Positions 34,831 to 43,935 of a DNA stretch of 64,000 nucleotides are shown here, piece by piece. Position numbers and translations under genes: made by a program. Each line of letters opens with the position of its first letter. Position 1 is the first letter of the stretch. A model generated the notes under the pieces. That model did not search any database. It was not told the origin of the DNA and saw nothing but the letters and a program-made list of their open reading frames with translations. The DNA is from CAWJPW01 sp963844845 (GTDB lineage: Bacteria > Acidobacteriota > Thermoanaerobaculia > Thermoanaerobaculales > Sulfomarinibacteraceae): NCBI GenBank assembly GCA_963844845.1, contig CAWJPW010000008.1, positions 372,001 to 436,000 on the forward strand, in the 5' to 3' direction.

Positions 34831-36081
34831 TCAGCTGTCGCGCCCCACCCAGCGTCGCAGGAGGGGGACAAAGGGCAGCCCGAGCACGCTCCCCACCGGC
34901 CGGGACCCCAGCGCCATCACCGCCAACCGGAGGCCACCCTCGGCGAGCAGCAGTACGTCGAAGAGCAGCCACCCCCGGTGACCAACAGCATCCCGCCGCA
35001 GGTTGACGACGCCGCCGAGGAGTTCGGCCACCCCGCTCATCACCGCCATCAGCCGGGGAGGGAGACCGCGGGTACGGCTCCACGTCTCCTGCAGCGCCCC
35101 GGGAGCCAGCGACATGAGCACCGCCTCGACGACGAAGCGCAGGCTCCGCAGGAGGCCTCCGGGCGGGGCTACCGGAGACGGCGGCTGCGGGGCGGCCACC
35201 GGGGGAGGCAGACGCAGGCGCGCCGCCTCGGCGGGCGCCCCGTCCACCTCGCGGAAGCGGTACTGCCAGCCCCCGGGCGCCCTGGCGGCGGCCTCCAGCC
35301 GGAACCACCGTCCGCGGTAGGCGAGCACGCCGTCACCGCCGTCCCAGTCCCGACGCAGCTCCGGGCTGAGGAGCTCGAGGATGCCGTCGTCGAGGGCGAG
35401 CAGCCGCGGCTGCCGGTCGGGCGGGGGTTTCGGGCGCCGGCCCTCGAGCAGCAGCAGGGGGAGGCCCAGCAGCGAGCCCACCGGCGCGTGGCGGCTCATC
35501 GCCAGCACCAGGCGTACGAGTCCCTCGGCGAGCACGAACGGACCCACCGGGCCCAGCCAGTGCAGCCAGGGGGCCAGGAGCAGCGAGCCGCCTCCACCCA
35601 CGGAGGCGAAGAGCTGGAGGACCCCTAGGGTGCCCATCCCGATCTCGATGAAGGCCGAGAGGTAGGTTGCGGCGACGGCGGGGTAGCCGTGCTCGAGGTG
35701 CCAGCGGGTCTGCAGGGCCTCGGGGGCCAGCGCCGCCAGGGGCGCCAACATTGTGAGCGTGCGGCGCATATGACCGCTCGCCGCGGCCGCGCGTGCGGCG
35801 GCGGCGAGCTGGATCACCGCCTCGGTATCCAGGCGGACGACGGTGCGCATCGTCGCGCCTTCGGGCCACGGCGCCAGGCGAAAGAGGTGTCCCACCGCCG
35901 ACTCCGACCGCTCCACCACCTCGAGAGGCTCACCTTGCCACACCACCGCCGTGCCCGGCAGGTGTCCGCTGCCGGTGTGCCAGGCGAGCTCGATCTCGAG
36001 GCTCTCGACCCGCAGCCCGTCCCCCTCCAACCGCACGGTCACCCCGTGCCCCAGGTCGACTGGCGGCTCGCTCGATGTCAT
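34831..36081 (-). CDS. Membrane protein of unknown function with an internal duplication
   Basis: 416 residues, not recognised. The middle (about 115-215) and C-terminus (about 325-410) are two copies of one module: LAPEALQTRWHLEHGYP...LLGLPLLLLEGRR versus LAPGALQETWSRTRGLP...VLGLPFVPLLRR, each with two or three hydrophobic spans and a shared HAPVGSLLGLP / SRPVGSVLGLP motif. The N-terminal 100 residues are soluble and beta-rich. No Shine-Dalgarno; TATTCT lies 10 nt before the ATG. Sits between mfd and the isomerase pair. Confidence 0.7.
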   Translation of the reverse strand: MTSSEPPVDLGHGVTVRLEGDGLRVESLEIELAWHTGSGHLPGTAVVWQGEPLEVVERSESAVGHLFRLAPWPEGATMRTVVRLDTEAVIQLAAAARAAAASGHMRRTLTMLAPLAALAPEALQTRWHLEHGYPAVAATYLSAFIEIGMGTLGVLQLFASVGGGGSLLLAPWLHWLGPVGPFVLAEGLVRLVLAMSRHAPVGSLLGLPLLLLEGRRPKPPPDRQPRLLALDDGILELLSPELRRDWDGGDGVLAYRGRWFRLEAAARAPGGWQYRFREVDGAPAEAARLRLPPPVAAPQPPSPVAPPGGLLRSLRFVVEAVLMSLAPGALQETWSRTRGLPPRLMAVMSGVAELLGGVVNLRRDAVGHRGWLLFDVLLLAEGGLRLAVMALGSRPVGSVLGLPFVPLLRRWVGRDS

Positions 36082-36146
36082 GGCTGGTTGGAGAATACGT
36101 CAACCTGCAACGAGTTGCTCAATCGGATCGTGCGGAGTGGTGGGAC

Positions 36147-36180
36147 GCAAAGAGTGAAGAGTCCGCCCTCCATCCCCGCC
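36147..36180 (+). repeat. Heptad-family repeat, copy G
   Basis: GCAAAGAGTGAAGAGTCCGC then CCTCCATCCCCGCC. Purine side on the plus strand; inverted relative to the copy at 36299. Confidence 0.7.
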
Positions 36181-36298
36181 ACATGCGCAGCGCCACAGGA
36201 TTGATCGCCGAGCGCTTCTGACGCCATCCGCCGGATCCCTCCTCCGCCCTCATCGGCGGAGGTCGAGACTCGCCCCCGGTATCGACCGGAGAACACCG

Positions 36299-36331
36299 TT
36301 CACTCTTCACCCTTTACTCTTCACTCTTGAC
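36299..36331 (-). repeat. Heptad tandem repeat, copy H
   Basis: On the minus strand GTCAAGA, GTGAAGA, GTAAAGG, GTGAAGA, GTGAACG: five units, ending 10 nt past the mfd stop. Nearly the same unit order as copy B, 23 kb away. Confidence 0.8.
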
Positions 36332-36341
36332 CAGCAAACGC

Positions 36342-39300
36342 CTACGCCGCCAGCTGCTGCAGCCACTCCACCAGTCGGTCCACATCGCCGTCACCAGCAA
36401 AGGGCAGGCGCACCTCGCCAGCCGGGGTGACCTGGGCGCCGGGCCAGGCCGTGAGGGCGGGCGGCAGCCGCTCGGGCGCCACCGCCGGGTCGAGGCGCAG
36501 CCGCCACTGGCCGGTCCGGCGAGCCACGGTGGCAACCGCCGCGCGTTGGGCCGCCAAGCGCACGCGCTGAGCCTGGACCAGGAGCTCGAGCTGCTCCGGC
36601 GGGCGGCCGTAGCGGTCGGCCACCTCGGTCACGAGCTCGGCCAGGCAGTCCTCGTCGGGGCACGCGGCAAGGCGCTTGTAGAACGAGAGGCGGAGGGCAG
36701 GCTCGGGGATGTACGACTCGGGCAGCTGCATGCGCCAGCCCAGCTGCAGCTCGACCTCGCGCCGGGCCACCAGCGGCCGGGCCTCGAGCTCCGCCACCGC
36801 CTCCTCCAGGAGCTGGCTGTAGGTCTCGAAGCCCACCGCCTCGAGGAAACCGTGCTGCTCCGCGCCCAGGAGGTTGCCGGCGCCGCGGATCTCGAGGTCG
36901 CGGGCGGCGATGCGGAAGCCGGCGCCGAGCTCGCAGAACTCCTGGATGGCGGCGAGCCGGGCCCGCGCCAGCGGCGCCAGGGGCTGACCAGGCGGGATCA
37001 GGAAGTAGGCGAAGGCGAGACGGTCGGAGCGGCCCACCCGACCGCGCAGCTGGTAGAGCTGGGCGAGACCGAAGCGGTCGGCGCGGCTCACCAGGAGAGT
37101 GTTGGCGTTGGGAATGTCGAGGCCGTTCTCGATGATGGCGGTGGCGAGGAGGACGTCGGCCTCGCCGTCCAGAAAGGTGCGCATGGCGCGTTCCAGGTGG
37201 CGCTCATTCATCTGCCCGTGCGCCACCGCCACTCGGACCTCGGGCACTACTCTCCGCAGCCACTCGGCGAAGGCGCCGATGGAGCGCACCCGGTTGTGCA
37301 CGAAGTAGACCTGGCCGCCGCGCTCCTTCTCGTAGAGCACCGCCTCGCGCACCACGTCCTCGGAGAACTCAAGCACCGTGGTCTCCACCGCCTGACGGTC
37401 GCGCGGCGGGGTCTCGATCAGGGAGATATCGCGCAGGCCCGACAGGGACATGTTGAGGGTGCGGGGAATCGGCGTCGCCGACATGGCGACTACGTCCACC
37501 TCGGTGCGCAGCGCCTTGAGGCGCTCCTTCTGGGCCACCCCGAAGCGCTGCTCCTCGTCAACGATGATAAGACCGAGGTCACGGAAGCGGACGTCGCCGG
37601 CGAGCAGGCGGTGGGTCCCCACCACGATGTCCACCGTGCCCTCCGCCACCCCCTTGACCACCTCCTTCGCCTCCTTGGGCGGTACGAAGCGGGAGAGCAT
37701 GCGCATCTCCACCGGGAACGAGGTCATGCGCCGGGCGAAGGTCTCCAGATGCTGCTCCACCAGGATCGTGGTGGGCGCCAGGACCGCCACCTGCTTGCCG
37801 TCCAGCACCGCCTTGAAGGCCGCCCGCATGGCCACCTCGGTCTTGCCGTAGCCCACGTCGCCGCACAGCAGGCGGTCCATGGGGCGGGTCGACTCCATGT
37901 CGTACTTGATCTCGGCCACCGCCCGCTCCTGGTCGCTGGTGAGGTCGTACTCGAAGGCGTCTTCGAAGTCGCGCTGCCACGGCGAGTCGGGGGAGAAGGC
38001 GTGCCCCCGCGCGGCACGACGCACGGCGGCCAGGCGCAGGAGCTCGGCTGCCATCTCGCGTACCGCCTTCTTGACCCTCGCCTTGCGTCGTCGCCAGGAG
38101 CCTCCGCCCAGGCGATCGAGTCGCGGCTTGGCTTCGACGTCGCCGGCTGAGTACTTCTGGATGAGGTCGGCGCGCTCCACCGGCACCAGCAACGTGTCGT
38201 TGCCGTGGTACTCCACGACCAGCATCTCGAGGCTCTGGCCCTCCACCTCCACCCGGCGGAAGCCGGTGAAGCGACCGATGCCGTGGTCGGCGTGGACCAC
38301 CAGGTCGCCGGGCTTGAGGTCGCGCAGATCGGAGACGAAGGCGGCCACTCCTCCGCGTGGCCGGTGGGGCGGCGGCGCCGCTGTCAAGTCCCGCCGGCCG
38401 TAGACCGCGAGCCCCCCCTCCCACAGGAAGCCGTGCTCGACCTCACCCTGGACCACCGCCACCCCGCCGGTGGGCGGTGGTGCGGGCACCGGCACGACCT
38501 CGCCCTCAGTCAGCAGGTTCGCGAAACGGCGTTCCTCGCCGGCGGACGCCACCACCAGCACCTGCACCAGGTCCTGGGCGCGGCGCTCGCGCAGCGTCGG
38601 CACCAGATCGGGGATGCGGCGGACGAAGCTGTCCGCGCGATGGGTGGCGAGGCGCCACCAGCGGGTGGTTCCGTCAGCGATCTCCAGGCTCTCCACCCGC
38701 AGCGCCGCCGCCGCCAGCACCTCCTCCAGCACCTCCGGCGTCGCCAGCAGCCGCTCCGGCGCGGGCAGGGGCACGTGCCGCTGGCTCAGGGTCTGCCACT
38801 CGCGCTGCTGCAGGGCCCACCAGCGCCCCACCTCGCCCAGGGCTTCGTCGCGGTCGCACACCAGAACCTCGGCGCCCAGCTCCCACCACCATCGGCGCCC
38901 GCCGCCCAGCGACAGCGCTCCCCACCAGAGGCGGCGCTCGGCTCCTTCGCGCAGCAGGGTCGCGAGGGCAGGAAGCTCGGTCTCGAGCATCTCCGCAATC
39001 CGCGACCGCCGACCGGCCGAGGGCGGAAACGGCTCCAGCGGAAGGATCTCCAGCTCCGCGAGGGGCTCCCCCGCCGTTCGTTGAGTGAGCGGATCGAAGG
39101 GCCGTAGCTGGTCCACCTGCACGTCGTCCAGCTCAATGCGGACGCCGTGGTTGCCGCCGGAGTGGAGATCGACCACCGCGCCGCGCACCGCGAACTCGCC
39201 GGCCTCCTCCACCAAGTCCACCCTGCGGTAGCCGAGCTCGGCGAGGAGCTCCGCCAACAGACCGGTGTCGACCTCGTCCCCGGGGGTCAGGCGCAGGGCG

Positions 39301-39701
39301 CCCGCTGCCACCGCCTCGGCGTCGGGTACGGGCGCGAGCAGGGCGCGGGCGGGCACCGCCAGCACGTCGAGTTCGCCACGCCCCAGGCGCGCCAGTAGCC
39401 GCACCAGGTCGAGGCGGGAGGCCAGAGGAGGCTCCGAGCCCAGGTAGGGGGCGGCGCTCTCGGCGGGAACGACGCCCACGCCGAGCTCCGGCGCCAGCAG
39501 GGCGAGGGCCGCCGCCAGCTCGTGGACCTCGCCCAGGTGCGGCACCACAACCACCAGGGGACGGGGCCGCCATCCAGCAGCCGCCAGCCCGGCCACCGCC
39601 AGCGCGCGCGCCTCGGGCACCACGCCCCCCAGTGCGAGGGGGCGCTTCCCGGCCGCCAGCGCGGCCGCCAGGTCATCAAGCGCCGGCAGCGGCAGACTCA
39701 T
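36342..39701 (-). CDS. mfd: Transcription-repair coupling factor
   Basis: 1,119 residues, slightly shorter than E. coli Mfd (1,148). UvrB-homology N-terminal domains, then the RNA polymerase-interacting module (GDLVVHADHGIGRFTGFRRVEVEG...NDTLLVPVERADLIQKYSAG near 465-525), the translocase motor with Walker A RLLCGDVGYGKTEVA and IIVDEEQRFGV, motif VI-type QLYQLRGRVGRSDRLAFAYF, and a TRCF C-terminal domain. It strips stalled polymerase from lesions and recruits UvrA. GAGGAGCTC precedes the ATG. Confidence 0.97.
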   Translation of the reverse strand: MSLPLPALDDLAAALAAGKRPLALGGVVPEARALAVAGLAAAGWRPRPLVVVVPHLGEVHELAAALALLAPELGVGVVPAESAAPYLGSEPPLASRLDLVRLLARLGRGELDVLAVPARALLAPVPDAEAVAAGALRLTPGDEVDTGLLAELLAELGYRRVDLVEEAGEFAVRGAVVDLHSGGNHGVRIELDDVQVDQLRPFDPLTQRTAGEPLAELEILPLEPFPPSAGRRSRIAEMLETELPALATLLREGAERRLWWGALSLGGGRRWWWELGAEVLVCDRDEALGEVGRWWALQQREWQTLSQRHVPLPAPERLLATPEVLEEVLAAAALRVESLEIADGTTRWWRLATHRADSFVRRIPDLVPTLRERRAQDLVQVLVVASAGEERRFANLLTEGEVVPVPAPPPTGGVAVVQGEVEHGFLWEGGLAVYGRRDLTAAPPPHRPRGGVAAFVSDLRDLKPGDLVVHADHGIGRFTGFRRVEVEGQSLEMLVVEYHGNDTLLVPVERADLIQKYSAGDVEAKPRLDRLGGGSWRRRKARVKKAVREMAAELLRLAAVRRAARGHAFSPDSPWQRDFEDAFEYDLTSDQERAVAEIKYDMESTRPMDRLLCGDVGYGKTEVAMRAAFKAVLDGKQVAVLAPTTILVEQHLETFARRMTSFPVEMRMLSRFVPPKEAKEVVKGVAEGTVDIVVGTHRLLAGDVRFRDLGLIIVDEEQRFGVAQKERLKALRTEVDVVAMSATPIPRTLNMSLSGLRDISLIETPPRDRQAVETTVLEFSEDVVREAVLYEKERGGQVYFVHNRVRSIGAFAEWLRRVVPEVRVAVAHGQMNERHLERAMRTFLDGEADVLLATAIIENGLDIPNANTLLVSRADRFGLAQLYQLRGRVGRSDRLAFAYFLIPPGQPLAPLARARLAAIQEFCELGAGFRIAARDLEIRGAGNLLGAEQHGFLEAVGFETYSQLLEEAVAELEARPLVARREVELQLGWRMQLPESYIPEPALRLSFYKRLAACPDEDCLAELVTEVADRYGRPPEQLELLVQAQRVRLAAQRAAVATVARRTGQWRLRLDPAVAPERLPPALTAWPGAQVTPAGEVRLPFAGDGDVDRLVEWLQQLAA

Positions 39702-39768
39702 GAGCTCCTCGGATGGATCGGCTTGGGCGGCGCTACGGCGAGCCCACCCTGGGCGAACACCCCTCGCC

Positions 39769-40992
39769 TCAGACCAATTTCAGCAGGTGGCCGAGCTTCT
39801 GCTTCTTGGTCTCCAGGTAGCTGCGCGTGTCCGAGGTGGGAGGGATCTCCAGCTGCACCCGCTCGACGATTTCCAGGCCGAACCCGGCCAACGCCGCATA
39901 CTTCTTGGGGTTGTTAGTCATCAGTCGCATGCGCCGAACGCCCAGGTCGAGGAGGATCTGCGCCCCGGTGCCGTAGTCGCGCGGATCCGGCGGGAAACCG
40001 AGGTGGAGGTTGGCCTCCACCGTGTCCTGCCCCTGGTCCTGCAGCTCGTACGCCCGCAGCTTGTTGAACAGGCCGATGCCGCGACCTTCCTGGAGGAGGT
40101 AAAGCAGAACGCCGGAGCCCTCCTCGCCGATTCGTCGCAGGGCCTCGTCCAGCTGCACGCCGCAGTCGCACCGCCCCGAAGCGAAGACGTCGCCGGTGAG
40201 GCACTGTGAGTGGACCCGCACCAGGACCGGGGATTCGGGCTCGATCTCGCCCATCACCAGGGCGAGATGCTCCTCGCCGGTGACCCGGTTGCGGTAGGCG
40301 TGGATGCGAAAGCGCCCATACGCTGTGGGCAGCCAGGGTCCGGCCACCCGCTCGACCAGCCGCTCCGAGTGCAGCCGATAGGCGATGAGGTCGGCCACGG
40401 TGAGGAGTCCGAGCCCGTGCTCGCGGGCAAACTCCACGAGCCGTGGAAGGCGGGCCATGTTGCCGTCGTCGTCCATGATCTCGCACAGCACCCCCGCCGG
40501 GGTGAGGTTGCCGAGACGAGCGAGGTCCACGGTCGCCTCGGTGTGGCCGGCGCGCTTGAGCACGCCGGCTTCCTTGGCCCGCAGCGGGAACATATGACCG
40601 GGACGCCGCAGGTCCTCCGGTCGGGTTCGCGGATCCACCAGGACGCGCACCGTGGCCGCCCGATCGTGGGCGGAGATGCCGGTGGTCGTGCCGTGGCGCG
40701 CCTCCACCGAGACGCAGAACGCGGTCTCGTGGGCCGAGGTGTTCTGCTCCACCATGAGTGGCAGGTCGAGCTCGTCGCAACGCGCGGCGGTGAGGGCCAC
40801 ACATACCAGGCCGCGGCCGTGCCGGGCCATGAAATTGATGGCCTCGGGTGTGACCCGCTCCGCCGCCACCACGAGGTCGCCCTCGTTCTCGCGGTCCTTG
40901 TCGTCCACCACGACCAGCATCTCGCCGCGCGCGAGGCGCTGGGCCGCCTCGGGCACGCTGAGGAATACGTCCGCCGGCACGTCGTCGCTCAC
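39769..40992 (-). CDS. ribBA: Bifunctional 3,4-dihydroxy-2-butanone-4-phosphate synthase / GTP cyclohydrolase II
   Basis: 407 residues. RibB domain first (DKDRENEGDLVVAAERVT, RHGTTTGISAHDRA, RPGHMFPLRAKEAGVLKRAGHTEA), RibA domain from about 210 (VLVRVHSQCLTGDVFASGRCDCGVQL with the zinc cysteines; LLQEGRGIGLFNKL). It makes both precursors of riboflavin. GTG start with AGGAG overlapping the upstream TAG. No FMN riboswitch is possible in the 8-nt gap; it is cotranscribed with the GWxTD gene. Confidence 0.96.
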   Translation of the reverse strand: MSDDVPADVFLSVPEAAQRLARGEMLVVVDDKDRENEGDLVVAAERVTPEAINFMARHGRGLVCVALTAARCDELDLPLMVEQNTSAHETAFCVSVEARHGTTTGISAHDRAATVRVLVDPRTRPEDLRRPGHMFPLRAKEAGVLKRAGHTEATVDLARLGNLTPAGVLCEIMDDDGNMARLPRLVEFAREHGLGLLTVADLIAYRLHSERLVERVAGPWLPTAYGRFRIHAYRNRVTGEEHLALVMGEIEPESPVLVRVHSQCLTGDVFASGRCDCGVQLDEALRRIGEEGSGVLLYLLQEGRGIGLFNKLRAYELQDQGQDTVEANLHLGFPPDPRDYGTGAQILLDLGVRRMRLMTNNPKKYAALAGFGLEIVERVQLEIPPTSDTRSYLETKKQKLGHLLKLV

Positions 40993-41000
40993 GTCGGCTC

Positions 41001-42503
41001 CTACTTCTTTTCGGGCATCACCATCGGGATCTCGGTGGTGCTCGACACTCCCGAGACCTGGTCCTCGAGGGTCACCTTCAGGGTGTACTCTCCCGCCTTG
41101 GGCAGGATGTTGAGCGGCAGCTGCGAGCCGAACATGTACACGTCGGGCGACACCGGCGAGAGCTCGGCCTCGCGGACCGGGAAGCTCTGGCCCTGGGTGC
41201 CGAGCTGGAGCTTGACCCTGAGCCGCGCCTTGGGCTTGCCGTCCTCGCCGAGGCCCGGGCGAACCACCAGGCAGAAGTAGTCGAGGTTCTCGTCGTACCC
41301 GTAGTGGGCGTCCGGACGCAGGATTAGGTGATAGCCGCCGAACACGAAGGGCGTGCCGGCTTCGTACGTCTGCTCCTGCTGCAGCTCGGCGCCTGCGAAG
41401 AAGGGGCTGATCCAGGTGGCGCCCGCCGCCACCCCGTCGATGTGGACGGGGAGCTTGAAAACCGCCACGGGCTTGTCACCAGCGGTCAGGGCGAGCTCCA
41501 GGCTGGAGTCACCCACCGGCGCCGGCAGGGCAAGCTCGTAGACGCGGCCGTGCTTGGCTGCAACCGGTGTGACCGCCTGCTGGAAGGTCCCATCCACCGA
41601 ACCGTCCGCCAGGGTCAGGCGTCCTACCATGAGATCGGCGGCGGGCACGCTCTCAGGCAGCTGGATGAATACCCAGCCAGGGAACTCGTTGGCGGTGCGG
41701 ATGCCCTGGGTCACCGACGCCTGGGCACCCTCGGGCGTCACCGGGCTCGCAAGCCAGGCGAGCTGGGCACTGCTGGCAGCGACCGCGCCGGGGAGCAGCG
41801 GGAAGGTGGGCAGCTCCGTGATCTCCGGGTGCTTGACGAGCACCGTGGGCATCTCCTCCAGCACCTTGAGGCCCCATTTGGCCTCGCGGATGTTGCGCTC
41901 GATGCTGAAGTGGTCCTTGCCCTCCGCGTCGAAAAAGGCGAACACGACGCTGTCCACCCGCTTGGGAATGTCGATGGTCGCAGGGATCTGCTCGCGGGTG
42001 TAGACCCACACGTTGGCCAGCCCCTTGGACGCGCTGAACGACACTCCGTGCATGCGGCCCTGAGCATCGCGCGCCGAGGTCGGCTGATCCATCCCCATGG
42101 GGCTCTCGTTGTAGAGCTTGGACAGGAAGCTCTGAATCGACTCGGTCCACGCCTTGGCGGGGGCGCCAAGGAGCAGGAGGGTCTTGCCGCGGTCGGTGAG
42201 GGCGCCGCGCGTGCCCTCCGGCTCGCCGAACTGCTTGTCCGCGGCGGCCGCCCGCGCCTCGAAGTCGAGACGGAACTCGTTGGCGCGCGTGTTGAGGTCC
42301 GGGTCGCGCTTGGCCCAGAAGAGGTCGATGAAGTGCTGCGCCGCCTCATCACTGGTCAGCGCGGCGTACGCAGCCGTCTCGGGAGCGGTGAGGAGGACCT
42401 TCACCGGCCCGTCCGGCCAGTCAGCGTACTTTGGCGAGAGCTGGGCCCAGGCAGGCGCAGCGAGCAGACCAACGAGAACGGAGACGAGAGCGAGACGCTT
42501 CAT
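41001..42503 (-). CDS. Secreted GWxTD-domain family protein
   Basis: 500 residues with a signal peptide cut after AWA. An N-terminal GWxTD-type domain is visible: ALTSDEAAQHFIDLFWAKRDPDLNTRANEFRLDFEARAAAADKQF in pieces, then TRGALTDRGKTLLLLGAPAK, where the usual GW is GA. The second half is beta-rich. The family is common in Acidobacteriota and of unknown function. AAGGGG before the ATG and a TTGCGG-17-TACCAT promoter upstream. Confidence 0.8.
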   Translation of the reverse strand: MKRLALVSVLVGLLAAPAWAQLSPKYADWPDGPVKVLLTAPETAAYAALTSDEAAQHFIDLFWAKRDPDLNTRANEFRLDFEARAAAADKQFGEPEGTRGALTDRGKTLLLLGAPAKAWTESIQSFLSKLYNESPMGMDQPTSARDAQGRMHGVSFSASKGLANVWVYTREQIPATIDIPKRVDSVVFAFFDAEGKDHFSIERNIREAKWGLKVLEEMPTVLVKHPEITELPTFPLLPGAVAASSAQLAWLASPVTPEGAQASVTQGIRTANEFPGWVFIQLPESVPAADLMVGRLTLADGSVDGTFQQAVTPVAAKHGRVYELALPAPVGDSSLELALTAGDKPVAVFKLPVHIDGVAAGATWISPFFAGAELQQEQTYEAGTPFVFGGYHLILRPDAHYGYDENLDYFCLVVRPGLGEDGKPKARLRVKLQLGTQGQSFPVREAELSPVSPDVYMFGSQLPLNILPKAGEYTLKVTLEDQVSGVSSTTEIPMVMPEKK

Positions 42504-42544
42504 GGGTGAGCCCCTTTCGCGCGGAAGCCGGTCCGCGCGGCCGC

Positions 42545-42573
42545 ATGGTAGCTTCCCAGCGACGCTGCCGCAA
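42545..42573 (-). promoter_or_regulatory. Probable promoter of the GWxTD-ribBA operon
   Basis: TTGCGG, 17-nt spacer, TACCAT on the minus strand, about 40 nt before the GWxTD start codon. Confidence 0.5.
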
Positions 42574-42594
42574 GGTCGGGCACCCGCCGACCGT

Positions 42595-42600
42595 TACAAT
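42595..42600 (+). promoter_or_regulatory. -10 box of the cysteine desulfurase gene
   Basis: TACAAT, 53 nt before the ATG at 42654; the -35 region is not clear. Confidence 0.35.
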
Positions 42601-42653
42601 GCTCGGGCGAGCGCTGAGCCGGCGCCGCCCCACGGAACGCCGACGAGGTGCGG

Positions 42654-43817
42654 ATGGACGACTTCATCTACCTGGACCACAACGCAAGCACCCCCTGCGA
42701 CCCGCGCGTCGTGCAGGCGATGCTGCCCTACTTTTCGAGTCGCTTCGGCAACCCGTCGAGCCGAGGCCACCGCGCGGGTCGCGACAGCTTCCAGGCGCTA
42801 GAGGCAGCTCGAGGGGCGGTGGCCACCGCCCTGGGCGCCGCGTCGGCCACCGAGGTGGTCTTCACCTCCGGCGCCACCGAGGCTTGTAACCTGGCCATCA
42901 AGGGCGCCGCCCTCGCGCCAGGCGCGCGCGGCCGCCACCTGGTGACCCAGGCCACCGAGCACAAGGCCGTGCTCGAGACGCTTGCGAGTCTCGCCGGCCA
43001 GGGCTTCGACGTCACCGTGCTGCCCGTCGACTGCCACGGCCTGGTGGAGCCGGCGGCTGTGGCGGCCGCCCTGCGCCGCGACACCGCGCTGGTGAGCCTG
43101 ATGCTCGCCAACAACGAGACCGGCACGGTACAGCCGGTGGCTGAGACGGCCGCGGTAGTTCGCACACACGGCGCGCTGCTGCACTGCGACGCCGCCCAGG
43201 GGCCCGGCAAGCTGCCGCTGGACGTCGACGCCCTCGACGTCGACCTGCTCTCCATCTCGGCGCACAAGTTCGGCGGGCCCAAGGGCGTGGGGGCGCTCTA
43301 CCGGCGCCGACACCAGCCGCCACTGGCGCTGCGACCGCTGCTCGACGGGGGCGGCCAAGAGGGCGGGCTGCGCTCGGGAACCCCGAACCTGCCCGGCGCC
43401 GTGGGCATGGCCCGAGCCGCTGAGCTCGCCGTCGCCGACCTCGACGCCGCCACCACCCGCCTCGCCGTCCTCCGCGATCGGCTCGCCGCAGCCATCTTCC
43501 ACGAGCTCGACGGCGTAACCCGCAACGGCCACGCCGAACGCTGCCTTCCCAACACCCTCAACCTCTCGTTCGCCGGAGTCGACGGCAATGCCCTCCGCGC
43601 CTCGCTGCCCGACCTGGCGGTGAGCTCGGGCTCGGCGTGCACCTCCGCGTCGCCAGATGCCTCCTACGTGCTGCGCGCCATGGGTGTGTCCGGCGAGCTC
43701 GCGCGCGCCTCGCTGCGCTTCAGCCTCGGCCGCACCACCTCCGAGGCCGAGGTCGACCGCGCAGCCGCCCTCGTCGTCGAGCAGGTGCGGCGGTTGAGGA
43801 GGATGCGTCGCCGGTAG
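42654..43817 (+). CDS. Cysteine desulfurase, IscS/NifS family
   Basis: 387 residues, class V PLP enzyme. FIYLDHNASTPCDPRV at the N-terminus, SGATEACNLAIKG, ATEHKAVLE, the PLP lysine in SISAHKFGGPKGVG, and the catalytic cysteine in SSGSACTSASPDASYVLRAMG. It moves sulfur from cysteine to Fe-S cluster, thiamine or tRNA pathways; no scaffold gene is next to it. GAGG lies 5 nt before this ATG; an in-frame GTG two codons earlier is possible. Confidence 0.93.
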   Translation: MDDFIYLDHNASTPCDPRVVQAMLPYFSSRFGNPSSRGHRAGRDSFQALEAARGAVATALGAASATEVVFTSGATEACNLAIKGAALAPGARGRHLVTQATEHKAVLETLASLAGQGFDVTVLPVDCHGLVEPAAVAAALRRDTALVSLMLANNETGTVQPVAETAAVVRTHGALLHCDAAQGPGKLPLDVDALDVDLLSISAHKFGGPKGVGALYRRRHQPPLALRPLLDGGGQEGGLRSGTPNLPGAVGMARAAELAVADLDAATTRLAVLRDRLAAAIFHELDGVTRNGHAERCLPNTLNLSFAGVDGNALRASLPDLAVSSGSACTSASPDASYVLRAMGVSGELARASLRFSLGRTTSEAEVDRAAALVVEQVRRLRRMRRR

Positions 43818-43830
43818 CGGCAGCGAGCTG

Positions 43831-43873
43831 GGTGGGGGAGCTTCTCCCCGCTCCCTTCTCCCGTCTTCCCGGA
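43831..43873 (-). repeat. Heptad-family repeat, copy I
   Basis: On the minus strand GGGAAGA, CGGGAGA, AGGGAGC then GGGGAGAAGCTCCCCCACCC; the tail matches copy E (GGGAGAAGCTTTCCCCCACCC). Just past the cysteine desulfurase stop. Confidence 0.75.
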
Positions 43874-43880
43874 GCAGGTC

Positions 43881-43935
43881 TGGGTGGGAGGAGGCCTCTT
43901 CACTCTTCTCTTTTCACTCTTTACCGGGTGGGCGG
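43881..43935 (-). repeat. Heptad-family repeat, copy J, overlapping the NamZ-like stop codon
   Basis: On the minus strand CCGCCCACCC, GGTAAAGA, GTGAAAA, GAGAAGA, GTGAAGA, then GGCCTCCTCCCACCC. The TAA stop of the NamZ-like gene (43921-43923) is the TAA of the first GTAAAGA unit. Confidence 0.75.

Noticed and set aside
40993..41000. FMN riboswitch before ribBA
   Set aside because: Only 8 nt separate ribBA from the preceding gene, too little for a riboswitch.
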